Shown piece by piece: positions 11,900 to 23,396 of a stretch of DNA of 64,000 bases; position 1 is the stretch's first letter; each line of letters starts with the position of its first letter. Position numbers and translations under genes: made by a program. The notes under the pieces are model-generated. The model ran no database searches and was not told the DNA's origin. It saw only the letters and a list, made by a program, of their open reading frames with translations. The DNA comes from Trichobilharzia szidati (lineage: Eukaryota; Platyhelminthes; Trematoda; Strigeidida; Schistosomatidae). The stretch spans positions 98,159,256-98,223,255 of the forward strand of contig OX235271.1 of assembly GCA_944472155.2 (NCBI GenBank), read 5' to 3'.

Positions 11900-12510
11900 G
11901 GGGTTTTAGCGTTAGTACCCATGATGTTGACGACCGTTTGTGGAATCCTTTCTATCATCAGGTAGGGAATTGTTGTCCAGATAGCCTGGCTTTAGTCTGT
12001 CAATGCTGACACTGTCCGTGATATTACCTCGTTGATTAACAAAGTGTTTCGGGTGCCTTTTTGCAACTCTGAATGGCCGTTCGTGTGGAAAACTGACAGG
12101 TATTTTGTCAAACCTCACCCATACATGGGAGCAGGAATCAAAGTAATTAGTATGTATACCACTCTTGATTCTCCCAGTGAGAGAATCGGCTTTGAGTTAG
12201 CCATTTGTAGCCGAAGTCTTTTAATATAAGTAGCCTGGCCAAGGTTGTTCTTACCAGCACTAGGATTGACAGACTCGCCAGGTAGTTTCAGTGTGGTTCT
12301 AAATAGCATTCTGCAATGGAACATTGACAGTCAGTTCTCATTGTATTTCAGAAAATTGAAAATCCGTCCGGTGAGTAGGACTAGAGTGAGCTGTCAGTGT
12401 GACCTCCGGGTTTCAATGAAAGCCTTCTATCACCCCATTACCCTCAAGATGGTATGCTGTGCAGCAAATTCCGTGTGACCCAAGGAACTTCGACTAGTTT
12501 TTGGATAGAT
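11900..12510 (-). pseudogene. Ty3/gypsy integrase C-terminal relic
   Basis: On the minus strand, two frames carry pieces typical of the 3' end of gypsy pol. One has 'FRTTLKLPGE' (the region after the catalytic Glu). The other has a chromatin-side tail with 'PFRVAKR..KHF' and 'VSIDRLKP', characteristic of CsRn1/Boudicca-like and related integrases. Further upstream a decayed 'LG.T......T.L...G' segment resembles the D-D-35-E core. Stops and frameshifts separate the pieces. The RTE element at 12.65 kb truncates or interrupts it. Confidence 0.6.
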
Positions 12511-12798
12511 TTGACTCAAATTGAACTCTTCTTTCTGTTGTTTTAGTTAAAGGCATACCGAACATGATTATCCAGTGTTTAAGAAGTAATTTTGCTGCGG
12601 TTTCCCCGTAATATCACCAGGTGGTGCAGCAAACAATAACCTTGTGAACCTATTGGTGCATATTATTATATTATTTATTATTATTTCCTTTAATTCCTTG
12701 AGGAACATAGGGCTTCAGCCGTGCGTCTCCATTGCGTTCGGTTCTCTGCTAGAGTCTTCACCTGGCTCCAAGTCTGCCCACACGTTTTCATCTCCTCT

Positions 12799-13176
12799 TC
12801 ACATGACTTCCTCTAAGTCACCCTTGCACTGACGACCAACTCGTCGCTTCCCTTTCGGGTTCCACTCGAGCAATGGCTTGTCTAGTGATGTCACTTGATG
12901 ACTTGTTTCCTCAGAGTATGGCAAGCCAATCCATCTCCATTTCTTCCTCCCTATTTGTTTCACAATCGGTTCCTGGTTGGTTCGCTCATTGCCAGAGATC
13001 TCTGTTGCTGATCTGTTGCTGGCCGGCCATCTGATCTTGATTACTGAGCGAAGACAGTCGTTGATGAAGGTCTGTAGTTTGACGTGCCAAGTCTCTGATC
13101 CGTATAGTAGCACTGACTTCACATTGGAGTTGAGAATCCGGATGCTATTTTCATGCTGAGTGCTGTTGACCTTCAC
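12799..13176 (-). pseudogene. C-terminal domain of RTE polyprotein
   Basis: This frame continues the RT after a frameshift. It has 'VLLYGSETW', a conserved feature downstream of RT in RTE/CR1-type proteins, followed by 'FINDCLR', a 'W.WIG' block and 'NPKGKRRVGR', in the family order. It ends in a Glu-rich tail next to the element's 3' untranslated end. Confidence 0.75.
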
Positions 13177-14148
13177 ACAGACTTGAGAGTAATGAAAGCC
13201 TGTCTTGCTTTCCGGATCCTTGCTTTGATATCCTCATCAGTTCCGCCTGTAATTGGAACGATGCTTCCCATTTATGCCGATTGCTGTCTGTTGTTGTTGC
13301 TGTTAGTGGTGTTGCCCAGGAATCTTTATCAACTCTGTTTTCTCTATGTTTACCTGAAGTCCTATCTTCTCTGGATGCTTCTTCTGCCAACTTGTTGCTA
13401 TCCTCTTGCATATCTTCCAGTTTGTGGGAAATCAGACATATGTCACCATCGGCGAAGTCCAGATCCTCCAAGTTTTTTGTGTGTGTCCGTTTTATGCCTG
13501 TTTCCCCGTCGCCCACTAACTGTCGCATTATCCAGTCTACTGCAATCAAGAAAATCATTGGCGATAGTAGGCAGCCAGCTTGTTTTACTCCTGTCCTCAC
13601 TTCGAAGGATTCCGTAAGCTTCCCGTTGTGGATGACTTGGCATGCAGCATTGTCGTACAGCTGTTGGATGAGATGTATAATTGTCGGTGGCACCCCGTAG
13701 TAGCGAAGTAGTTGCCAAATCACCTCTCGATCGACGCTGTCGAAGGCTTTTTCAATGTCGATGAAGTTGAGATAGAAAGGTGACTGCCACTCCAAGCTTT
13801 GTTCAGTGATGATCCATAATGTGGCGATTTGATCAATATATGACTTATTTCTCCTGAATCCAGCCTGTTCCGGTCGAAGTTTTCATCCAGGGCTTGTTTG
13901 ATTCTCTCCAGGATGATGCGGTTAAGTATTTTCCTTGGAATGGACAGGAGCATAATGCCGCGCCAGTTTTTGCATTGACTTAAGTCTCCTTTCTTTGGTA
14001 GTTTGAATAAGTATCTTTTCTTCCAATCCTCGGGTACTTTGCCTTCTTTCCACACCTTCTCCAGTAGTGGTGTCATCAAGTCTGCTGTTGTCTCTGGGTC
14101 CGTTTTGAATGATTCTGCTGGGATTCCATCTGGTCCTGCTTTTAGCAT
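13151..14148 (-). pseudogene. Reverse transcriptase of the RTE element
   Basis: Two overlapping minus-strand frames carry the RT. The first (14148-13720) has 'GPDGIPAESFK', 'LPKKGDLSQCKNWRGI' and 'LLSIPRKI'. The second (13795-13151) has the catalytic 'FIDIEKAFDSVDR', the 'GVKQAGCLLSP' block and 'LEDLDFADG' where an active enzyme has FADD, so one catalytic Asp is replaced by Gly. An extra Ala also breaks the usual R-Q-G-C block. Confidence 0.85.
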
Positions 14149-14463
14149 CTTGATTGCCTTCAGGACTTCTGTTCTCGTCGGGGGGCTGATTCTTACTAGT
14201 AGTTCTGCTCGAACTTGGCTTGTGGTCTATCTGCAGCTCCTGTTTCCTTGAAAGCTTTTAATTTGATTTGAAGTATTCCTTGTACGAGGTAGTGGTCTGA
14301 GCCAACGTCTGCTCCTCTTCTTACTTTTATGTCCAGTAGGCTGCGTCTTCACTTCTCTGAGATTGAGATAAAGTCAATTTGGTTTTTGGTTCGCCTGCCT
14401 GGTGACACTCATGCTGCCGCCAACCACTTGTTCATTGGAGGCACAGAAGTCTAGGAAGAGTTC

Positions 14464-14990
14464 TCAGTTTTCATCCAACTCTCCGAGTGCTTCCCTACCC
14501 ATGGTTAGTTCCCTTCCTGTGTTGTCTGGTCCCAGTTTGGCGTTCATGTCTCCCATTAGTATTTTAATGTCACCAACTAGAGTATTGTCCATTGTTGCCT
14601 GTAGTTGTCTGTAAAACTCTTCCTTCTTCTCGAGATCTGCGTTGTTTTTGGGTGCATAGCATTGTATAACTGACACTTTCCTTCCTTTGGAGTTGAATCT
14701 GTCGGTTATTATCCCGGTCGAGATCGTCTCCTATTGCATCAGGGCCTTCGTTACCATTGGTGACATCATGGTAGCCACGCCCTCGGTGTGCATGCGGTTG
14801 TCTTCTGGGTGACCGGAGTAGATCACTGACTCTCCCATTGACAATATGGTGAGCCTATTCCGTTCCATCTGCTTCCACATATTCCAAGTACTTGAATTCC
14901 GTATCTTTTTATCTCGTTTGCAATCTGAGTAGCTTTGCTAATCTCGCACATGGAGCGGACGATCCATTTCCCCACAAGGACTTTTTCTTT
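14464..14990 (-). pseudogene. APE-type endonuclease part of the RTE element
   Basis: The minus strand encodes an N-terminal strand reading 'YGIQVLGICGSRWNG', equivalent to the catalytic-Glu region of retroelement endonucleases; the position usually held by E/T is changed. A separate frame follows with 'VIQCYAPKNNAD' and 'ILMGDMNAKLG', the GD.NA motif of the family. The frames are separated by stops. The DNA-nicking function is lost in this copy. Confidence 0.75.
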
Positions 14991-15249
14991 TGGCGCAAGG
15001 AGATTCGTCGTGCTGAAGTTTCTGTAGCAACTTTGTTTAGAGGGTGGGGTTGCTAGCTTCACGCCTGAGAAGAGGGCTGTTACATTAAAATATACAGAGA
15101 AGCGACATTGTAGGTTGCTCCCCTTAAAATCAGGAAAGCAAGGAATAAAGCAATCAGGACAACACCAGCAAAGAGAAAACAATTCAATACAGGAAGGGCG
15201 GCGACAACAACAATAAAAAATGACCTTGTCAGTAGTATCACAGTCAGAC

Positions 15250-15830
15250 ACAGTTAACAAAAATGACTCACTGACTTGAGCCAACTTATACATGCAAATA
15301 CGTCAATATATACAACTATAGATATTAGTTAGTGTTGGACAGTCATAAAATGGCAAGCAGACAGTTATAGACATTAACTGTCAGCAAGACTATATACACA
15401 AATTCAGTGTTCGAAAGGTAAATAATTACAGTAAGTTCCACAACGTTTAGGCTGGAAACTCCACAGAAATAAGAGTTTTGTGTAACTGAGTAAATGCACG
15501 GTGACAATCGAAAAGTGCGTCAGGGTCATTCATCGATGCGTATAGGTAAGTGAATTTGTTTGAGTAGGATGAAGAACCTACCGAGCGAACGTGAATATGA
15601 ACTAAACGAGTACACGGCAACGAGAACCATCCTGAGGGTCACATTTTGCATCTGCTTATTTTCGCCCTCCAGCCTGCTGTACACTCTCTCACCCACTTTG
15701 CACGTCGTGTTGTAGGTTCCGCCAAACATTTCTTGCCAAGATTACTTTAGCTGAGGTCTTTGCCAAATGGTGTGAGGAGTGATAGTTGCTGAGTATAGCT
15801 TTCCTCATAATTTTAGGGACGGAGATCCTT
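15250..15830. other. No recognisable gene
   Basis: A 67-codon minus-strand ORF (15526-15729) is the only frame of note. No motif was recognised in it. Confidence 0.5.
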
Positions 15831-16760
15831 GATGAATCTTCCATTGTGCCGCAGTATGTCAAGTTACCATCTACAGCAGATGTTAGTTGTCTAAGTTTGG
15901 AACTAGAGTTAATTGCGGTATGTGCTTACGTTCTTCCTCGTTCTTTTGTTTTTTAACAGTGCTTCGAAGTCTACACTGTTTCGTTGCACTGTTTTCACCT
16001 GAATTTTGGATAGTGCTCCAGCCACACAAATCTTTATCCCATTCACGTATACTATATCGTTGGTACACTGTGACATAAAATTAAGGTGACTAAATCTTGG
16101 CGGATACCCGTTCTCTAATAGGTGTTCACGTAGTGGATTTAACTCATTCTCTATAGTGTCTTCCAAACAGACTTTTCAAGTCACTGGACATGGCGTGCGT
16201 ATTAGTTTTGCTTCCGTATCAGCGGAATGAAGCCCTGGAAGTCGATAAGTAGTCCCGTCCATGTTGGTTTACGATATATTGATATGCGAACCATCTCATC
16301 TTCTGGTATGTAACACATCCAGGAATGGAAATTGCATATCTGATTCACGTTCTGTTGCGAATTTTACTAGTGAATGCGCCATTTTGAAGGTTTTGAGCAG
16401 ATAATTTGAGTCAAATTTTTCACCCCAAATTGGAAACGCATCATTCACTTATGTCTTGTATAGGTTCAGTTGACTGATCAAAGGATCGAGTATGTTGTTT
16501 TCGAGACTTGGCGTGAAACAGTCAGCTGGGAGTGGACGGAGAGTTCACCCTATAGCAACACCATCTTTCTGTATGTAGAACTGTTCGTTGAATTTGAATT
16601 GGATATTAAACGCATATCTGAGAAGTAGTTCCTCCTAACATTTGATGAGAAGAGGAAGTTGTTGGTCTCGATGCAGTCACGAGTGGGGCGTATTTTCTCG
16701 GTCAGGGAGATGCTCGTGAAAGTAGGTGACATCCAGTGAAAGCATTTGTTTCCAAATACG
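15830..16760 (-). pseudogene. Penelope-like element reverse transcriptase relic
   Basis: The minus strand, read with several stops and shifts, gives Penelope RT blocks in order: 'FNIQFKFNEQFY' then 'KDGVAIG' (16.6-16.55 kb), 'SQLNLYK' and a decayed catalytic block (16.45 kb), 'MQFPFLDVL' (16.34 kb), and 'TIENELN..REHLLENGYP' (16.16-16.1 kb) leading to a short linker. The GIY-YIG endonuclease normally following is absent, so the 3' end is truncated near 15.83 kb. Confidence 0.72.
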
Positions 16761-16888
16761 CCGATATCTGCAGATATTACTGGCCATAAATCCTACAACT
16801 GCCTAGTGAAATACCCATTAATTTCTTCTGCCACACATCCTGGATGTGAGTTGTGGAGTTTCACCGTTATATCTCAACCACTACTCCT

Positions 16889-17075
16889 GTGCGTCGGTGG
16901 CAGTGGTTAGGACGCTCGTCGACCATACAAATGTCCAGGGTTGATTCCCGACCGAAGCAGACATGATATCACAGATCGGCCTGCTAAATTCGGCCTACCG
17001 ATATAACATGCTGAAAATTCCGTACTTGTACCAAAATACTGTGTGGAGTCAGGCTATAATAAAAAATAAAAATTA
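16889..17075 (+). repeat. tRNA-headed SINE, family 2, copy 1
   Basis: Starts GTGCGTCGGTGGCAGTGGTTAG, with a box A-like head and a degenerate box B (GGTTGATTCC). A tail follows containing 'CTACCGATAT' and 'GAAAATTCCGTACTTGTAC', ending in an A-rich run with TAAAAAATAAAAATTAATAAATAA. It matches copies at 30047 and 43101. Confidence 0.8.
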
Positions 17076-17315
17076 ATAAATAATATATGTTAATTTTAGA
17101 AATAATGAAAATATGCTGATGGTTGCATTCATAATCTCACTGACTCATATGATGATAATTTTCAGCTCCCAAATGCTCCGCTTGTCACTTTATGCGGATC
17201 AGTTCGTTATTATTCCGGTTTGTAGCCGCCTATGGACTGAAAATCACCTGTTGCTATAACAATACGTCTTTGTACGTTTAACTGGACACATATTGCTGTA
17301 GTGAGTCTCTGGTAA

Positions 17316-17540
17316 TTGATATTTCTAAGAATATTAACAGCGTTAAAACATATATTTCCAGCCATAGAACACTTTCTATCCAGTAATCCTGTGTCGAATA
17401 GCCAATTTATGAGTAAAACAGTTACTAGTGAGGCTGTGCACGTGCCAACCATACAGTCGCTAAGGAAAAAGGGTTATGTTGCTATCAATTTGCTAACAGA
17501 AGGGGTATGGAAGGCTCTTCGTCTTCTCCTCAAGGACTAG
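17316..17540 (+). other. Possible coding exon, unassigned
   Basis: An open frame follows a plausible 3' splice site (ATATATTTCCAG ending near 17363). The downstream part, ending 'KALRLLLKD' before a TAG, has ordinary protein-like composition, unlike the surrounding AT-rich translations. No family is recognised and no polyadenylation signal is convincing. It could be a terminal exon of an unseen gene or chance. Confidence 0.2.
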
Positions 17541-17979
17541 TTATGTCAAATATTCAACTACGATCGGGCAAATATATAGAGCCAGTATTAGATATAGGCT
17601 TCCTCTCATATGGGTTAGGCTAACACAGTAGGTAGCGGTCTTTTACAAATACGTATCCGAAGCATTGAATTTTTGTTTCAGCATTGCATTATCTTTCTAT
17701 GGCTAAAAATGGATGTACTTTTCCAAATTTTTTGATAATTGGTATTTGTGCTCCTACCACGTGAAATTAACTTTGGTGTGATTTGTTAGCAACTGTAGTG
17801 GCCAAAAATATACATTTTGGCTCATTGAACTGTTTACTCTATTATCAGAAACGTACATGGAAATTACTCAGCAATATAATTCAGCTGCAGAAACCGTGTT
17901 TAAATTTCACACGGGAATTGTTTATATTGACAGAGCCTCAACGCACATCAGTTGGCGGTAACGTTGGGTTGTCTGCAGC

Positions 17980-19791
17980 ATGGGTGGGTTTCTGCGTGTA
18001 ACTTTTCGTTATATGTAGAATTTGGTTTCCTGAAATATGTGAATTAAGTTGTCATATTTTAAGTAGGTAGACGTTCATTTGCGCTGTACTATGTTACTTC
18101 TATATGACGACTCGGTAATTGTTTTGCTGATAAAAATTCTAACATGTTCCGAAACCATTCCTCATCATCCATTCTTCACCTAATGTTTGTGAGGTCACGT
18201 GGGAATCGGTATGAGCATTATGGCGATTATTATGCCATTGGTGACTTTTGATGGTTAGCCTTTTTTCTAGGTTTGTTCAGTCAAAATTGATACTTCGTGG
18301 CGTGCCTTGTTTACTGAATACCTAGAATTAGTGGTGTTGGAGTACTGTTTGTGTTTTTTTGTATTGTAACACAGCTGCATTGAAAATATAGTCATCTGGT
18401 ATAAATAAAAGGCAGTCGGACGGTAGTGAAAATTGAAAACGGACCAGGGGTTTCGTATCAAATACCATTGTTGATTTCCTAAGATTAGTGTCGGAAGCAG
18501 CATTCTAAGTAATGTAAGAACTCGGTGACTGTGACGCAAGTACTCCAAAGTAAAACTACTGCACTTAGTGTACGAATCAGTACGTAGAACACAGCCTAGT
18601 GCCTAATCACATGTAGTTTGCACCTGCCTAGAAACTGGTGAACTTTGTGGGTTTCGAGTCGAACGTCAATTTGTTGGCAGTACAGCACGTTAATCAACGA
18701 ATATCGTCTAGTTTATGCTCTTCACTGGGTTTTTATATTCATAAGTCAACTAATTTGGGTAGAATCGTTACTTCGTACACTAAAATCTACCCAACTTCAA
18801 CTGCTTTTCTTATCTATTCTAACTCACTAATAAACCAAGCGTAGTATCTTGAGTAGACAATTTCAGACAGGTGTTTTACTTTTACATCATTGAGAGCCGC
18901 AGTCGCCTAAAGTAACTAATACGATGGACTTACGAAAGTTAAGCTTATGAAGCTCGGTTCAGGAAGATGCAATCACTTTTGTTAATCATCGTTGAGCTTA
19001 GTAACCAGATATCATGCATGTCAGTGGAAACGAATGCAGTCTTGATAAACATTATTGCATCTGATATATGGTGACGTTATTTATCTCTGCATTTTTGTTT
19101 TCCCAGGTATCGCTCGGGATCGTATACACAAAAGGGCTAAGACTGGAGCACGTAGAGAGCGCAATCGAAAGAAGAGGAAGTTCGAGTTGGGTCGTCCAGC
19201 TGCAATGACAAAACTTGGACCTAAACGAGTGCATACCGTACGCGTAAGAGGAGGCAATTTCAAGTTTCGAGCTATGCGTTTGGATCAGGGAAACTTCAGT
19301 TGGCCTTCTCAGGCTATCTCACGAAAGACAAAAATCATAGATGTAGTCTACAATGCCTCCAACAACGAACTTGTACGAACGAAAACCCTTGTGAAGAACG
19401 CTATTGTACAGATTGATGGAGCACCATTCAGACAGTGGTTTGAGGCCCACTACTTGAAAGAGCTTGGACGGCGAAAAATAGTTGGTAAAAAAGGCAATAC
19501 CGTCACTCAAGAAAACCCGGAGGATGACGTTTTGCAAAAAAAGCGAAGTAAATCGGTCCTCAAAAAGTATGAGGCTCGACAGGCTCTACCTCAGGCCAAT
19601 GTTGAAGAAGCTCTGAAAGAAGAGTTTGTAACTGGTCGACTTCTAGGTAAGTTATTGTGTTAAAATTATTATCCATTTTAGCTTGCATTTCCTCACGACC
19701 TGGTCAGGTTGGACGGGCAGACGGATATATTTTGGAAGGAAAAGAACTGGAGTTCTATGCCAAGAAATTAAAGGCTAAGAAAGCCAAGTAA
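17980..19791 (+). CDS. RPS8: 40S ribosomal protein S8 (eS8)
   Basis: Structural protein of the small ribosomal subunit, acting in the cytosol after nucleolar assembly. The coding parts are 19107-19646 and 19682-19791, joined across a 35-nt intron in phase 1. The first starts inside a Gly codon right after a strong acceptor (TTGTTTTCCCAG), so the start Met must lie on an upstream exon ending ATGG. The only ATGGGT upstream within about 1.2 kb is at 17980, giving a predicted protein of 217 aa, close to the 208 aa of the human protein. Family blocks seen: '[12 protein letters not shown]', '[11 protein letters not shown]', '[21 protein letters not shown]', 'ASRPGQ'-equivalent '[23 protein letters not shown]' across the last exon, and a Lys-rich end. 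The segment '[11 protein letters not shown]' near the N terminus departs from the usual R.TGGKR pattern. The 5' exon is uncertain; the rest is secure. Confidence 0.93.
19647..19681 (+). other. 35-nt mini-intron of RPS8
   Basis: Starts GTAAGT and ends CATTTTAG. Removing it joins a lone G to CT and restores the RPS8 C-terminal reading frame (…[11 protein letters not shown]). Unspliced read-through hits TAA 15 nt into the intron. Confidence 0.92.
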
Positions 19792-19800
19792 TTTTTGAAA

Positions 19801-19806
19801 AATAAA
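19801..19806 (+). promoter_or_regulatory. RPS8 polyadenylation signal
   Basis: AATAAA lies 9 nt after the stop codon, giving a very short 3' untranslated region, as is common for ribosomal protein mRNAs. Confidence 0.7.
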
Positions 19807-19814
19807 TTTTCAAG

Positions 19815-20840
19815 GAGAACTATGGCTTTTATAAAAAAACGGTCGTGTCCAGGGATATCTTGTCAGTGTGTGTCACTTGCATCACCATCAAGTACCAACT
19901 GGGTTGCTTTTTCTATAATTAGACATACATTGCATTTACTGTGCTGGTTTTGCATATGCAGTAGTTAGGTTTCGTTTTCAAGTAAATTTCCATTTAATTC
20001 TCCTGACATCATGATTCTCTAGATGGGAAAATGGCCACAATCAGCATCAGTGAATGTAAAGACCACGACGATACTATTCACACTAGAGCATTATCAGGAG
20101 CGGCTTCATCTAGACTGTTAACTTCATTCTGAACCTTTGTATTCGCACCTATCATGTATTTGTATCCTGTTTCATGCCACTACCTTTCGTTGAGATAGTC
20201 ACCACAACAAGTGGTTTTGTCAAGGTTCGGATTCACATCATATCCGTATTGGCTACAAAAATGTGAGGGTCGTTCACATACCCAATGCAGACTGAAGTCT
20301 AAATAGACATTTCTGGGTACTTAGCTGAACACAGTGTCAGTTAATTGATCATTGGTGATGCGCGTGGTAACTTGTCGATTTTTTAAGTTATGAAGTAACC
20401 TGTGTTTCCGTGTTACTTTTTGATGAGACTTGGTGTTGCTCCAGAGGTTCGTAGTTTTAGTGAACCACCGAAGAGGATAATTAAGAAAAAAAAGTGATGT
20501 GTGGGAATCCGAAATAGTCCTGCAGGACTGGTGTGAGTTAGCAACTCACCTGGTGTATGGGAATTGAGAAAAGTCTTCCCGTGATGGTAAAAGAGGGGTT
20601 GAATTGTTTGACAAAGTACCTAGAACTAGTGTCAATAATGTGAAAAGCCAGTCAGAACCAGGCAGGATCTGTTCTCGGATCAAGGTTTACTGATCATGTC
20701 TTTGCCCTTTGACAGTTTTTGGGGCAAGGGCATATCGGGGACATTAGACTTTGCTGTCCGAGATGTGACGTGGCAATGATTGGTTGTTAAGTGTCAAGAA
20801 CTTCAATTACTCAGGGCACCCGTACTAACCCAGCTGTGTT
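19815..20840. other. No recognisable gene
   Basis: Intergenic sequence with no long ORF and no repeat that I could match elsewhere in the window. Confidence 0.6.
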
Positions 20841-21490
20841 AAAGCTTATTGGGAGTCCTTATCTCTGGTTATGTCCGTCAAGGATGCCCAATGTCTCCAT
20901 TTTCGTTACTTTCGTCAAGGGTGTGTCGACGGTTGCTACCTTAGTCGGATTCAGCTGCCTTACGATTGCGTTGTTACCCAGGGACATTGGCGTCAATGTA
21001 TAGTGTTCATTCTCGGTGAAGACACTGGAAAGATGCAGTCTTCTGGACACCATGAGCAAAAGTCTGGCGTGATATTTTTTCCCCTCAAATGTGATATGAT
21101 GCCGCGCGGCTGGTCCACACCGACTCTTATTAGGATGATTGGAACGGAAGTGATTGAAAGGATCGACCACTTCTATTTGGGAAGTTGCAGCATTCCTAGT
21201 GAGGTGATTACCAACTAGATCTCAGTGCGGATAAAAAGAGCTCGTGTAACATCCCACACTTGTGTTATCTCTGCGGTGGACGTGATGTCTGGCTAACGAG
21301 CAAAGGGTTTGTGTACTACGCGGTAGCTAGTCTTGTCTTTCTTTATGACTGGGAAACGTAGTTGTTGAGACTGGAAGACGTGAAAAAGCTAGCTGTTTTT
21401 GACTACAGGTATTTGTGTAGCAGGTGGCATAGTGTCTTGAGTTATATTGAGACTGTGTGTAGTCTTAGGTATGGACGTTAAGACGGCCTA
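20840..21490 (+). pseudogene. Non-LTR reverse transcriptase relic
   Basis: Plus-strand frames, frequently broken, contain 'SGYVRQGCPMSPF' (the GVRQGCPLSPFLF block) near 20.87-20.91 kb. Then come a decayed region with 'GEDTGKMQS' (position of the palm/thumb), 'RMIGTEVIERIDHF' near 21.13 kb and 'RLEDVKKLAVFDYR' near 21.37 kb, in the order of schistosome RTE/CR1-like polyproteins. The catalytic FADD/YADD box is not readable. Inactive fragment. Confidence 0.7.
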
Positions 21491-21499
21491 TGAGTAGTG

Positions 21500-23320
21500 T
21501 AGTACCTAGGATGCATGTCAAACTGTCCTCCTAGGACAATGTTACTTGACGTAGGATTGGGCTGGTAAAAGGGGGGAGGACGAACATGATTCCATCAAAT
21601 TCTCAGTTTACTTATTCTCTCCCGTCTGTTTCCGTTCCTCAGTTCCTTCGCAGTTTTTTCTCTGTACTCATAAAGTCAGTGAGTTGAACTGCTGCATTTC
21701 TGAGTAAAGTTCTAAATGGAAAGCAAGTCATTCAGCGTATGCCACTCAGCCATTGGTGGTTTTACGAGCGACGAATTTAATCAAACCTACGAGGAACTGG
21801 CCCATTATGAGAACTAAACATTTGCAGATGCTCAGCAGTGCCTCCTGTGACTTTGTAGAATTCATTTGTGATCGAAGAAATCGTGGTCTCATTAGTCAAA
21901 GTTCAGGAAACTGAAATGTTGTCCTCAGTCACTTAGTAAATGATGTACATAACCGGTTGCGCGGAAGTTCGTTAGGTTTTCCTCGTAAGACGGGATATTT
22001 TTGAATGTTATCTTGAAGACGGGTGTAACAGTTTATTTTTCAGCAAACAGACAAGTCAGATGAGTTATTAATTTTTGTGTAAACTGCATAGACTACGGGT
22101 AATGACTACCCGGTACGTGTATCCTGAGATCTGTTGGTTCTCAAAGGGAGTGAGGCAACCTGAACTAAGTCTCAAGAATAGATATTTGGTAAAATATCAC
22201 TTGTCCAATTTGATGAGATATTCCAGATACTGAGCCACACTAAAAATTATTCCGTTAACCACCTCGGACATCCCCTTTTTATTTTTTATGCTTTATACCT
22301 CGCATGACTTTCGTTTAGGCAATCGCTGGGAAGTGGTTGCGCACAACCGTACGTAGTATACGTTTTTTGACTAATTAAGTAATCTGAAGGGGAATCACTA
22401 TGGTAAAGTAGTAGTTCCTGAGTGGTATCAAGTCGAGTGCTGTAATCTTCGGGGAAGAAAAAAAGGTGTCTAGCAGTTGGTTCTGGAAACAATCTGCTTC
22501 GGTTGGACGTGAAGAAAATATCATTTTTGTACCTCAGATGGTATGTTTTCCGATTTGTCCTTCTGTGCTACTGACAGGAAAGTAAGAGCCAACATTTCTG
22601 GTTGAACGTTGTTTTTTAGGAGAGAAATTTATATCCCTCCTAGGTAACTTCTTCGATTTAACTGTAGATCTGTAAGTATAAGTTAGGTATGTGGGTTTTA
22701 GTGTACTGTAAGGTCTACACGTTCTTATTTTATTCCTGACTTCCTTTCATAATTTGTGTCAATTTTCAATGATAGCGCATGCAATTGTGCCTGTAGACTA
22801 TAACAACCAGTCTTTTATTATTTAGTAAAATGTGTTCGTGTGAGTATTATGTACTTAACTGACCATCGCAGGCTGCATTTTTCTTCCCGAAAGAGATAGA
22901 TAGGTAAAATAGACTGCTATCTTTTATCTGTGTTACCATTAAGCAATAATATTTACCTAGTAAACTCGTATCTATATTCACTTCTTCATATTCCCCGTAG
23001 ATAGGGTTGTTTTGAAACCAATATTCTCAGGTTACACTTGTTATTGTTCCAATTTCTATAAAGAATCCTGACAATTTATTACTGTCAATGCTCTAGACTC
23101 ACGTTTGTCTTTGACGAATGGGTTAAATGATGTAATGTGCTGGAAGGAAAGCTGGTACTAATTTTGTGTTTTGGTGAATTTAAATGCATGAATAAAGGAA
23201 GTACTTTAATGAAATATACTAATATTGAAAATTTGGATATCAAGTGGATTTTCACCTATCCAATGAAACTCAGTATTTTTGCTCATTAAATACACTTAGA
23301 TCACAAGTAGTAGTAACATA
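21500..23320. other. No recognisable gene
   Basis: The first 0.5 kb may continue the non-LTR relic in very decayed form. The rest is AT-rich with no long frame. Confidence 0.5.
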
Positions 23321-23328
23321 CAAAAACG

Positions 23329-23340
23329 ATTTATTTATTA
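23329..23340 (-). promoter_or_regulatory. Polyadenylation signal of the minus-strand coiled-coil gene
   Basis: On the minus strand AATAAATAAA follows the stop codon at 23397-23399 by about 60 nt, an appropriate distance for a 3' end. Confidence 0.55.
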
Positions 23341-23396
23341 ATTCTCTTGTTACCAAATCTTTTGTTTAATAGCTGACAATATTCTTCAGATGATTT

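Larger units (their letters stand above)
12650..15250 (-). mobile_element. RTE-type (SR2-like) non-LTR retrotransposon, defective
   Basis: Read on the minus strand: remains of an APE-type endonuclease (about 15.0-14.46 kb), then reverse transcriptase (14148-13170), a C-terminal domain (13176-12799), and an A/T-rich TTATTATTA-like tail near 12.66-12.69 kb, which is the RTE type of 3' end. The frames are broken several times. The tail sits next to a decayed gypsy pol, suggesting insertion into it. Confidence 0.85.

Noticed and set aside
13153..13700. Plus-strand ORFs of 154 and 139 codons
   Set aside because: Exactly opposite the RTE reverse transcriptase; Leu/Ser/Cys-rich shadow frames.
20791..21218. 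Plus-strand 70- and 115-codon ORFs as a host gene
   Set aside because: They contain the RQGCP..SPF block of a non-LTR RT in a neighbouring frame, so they are parts of a dead retroelement.
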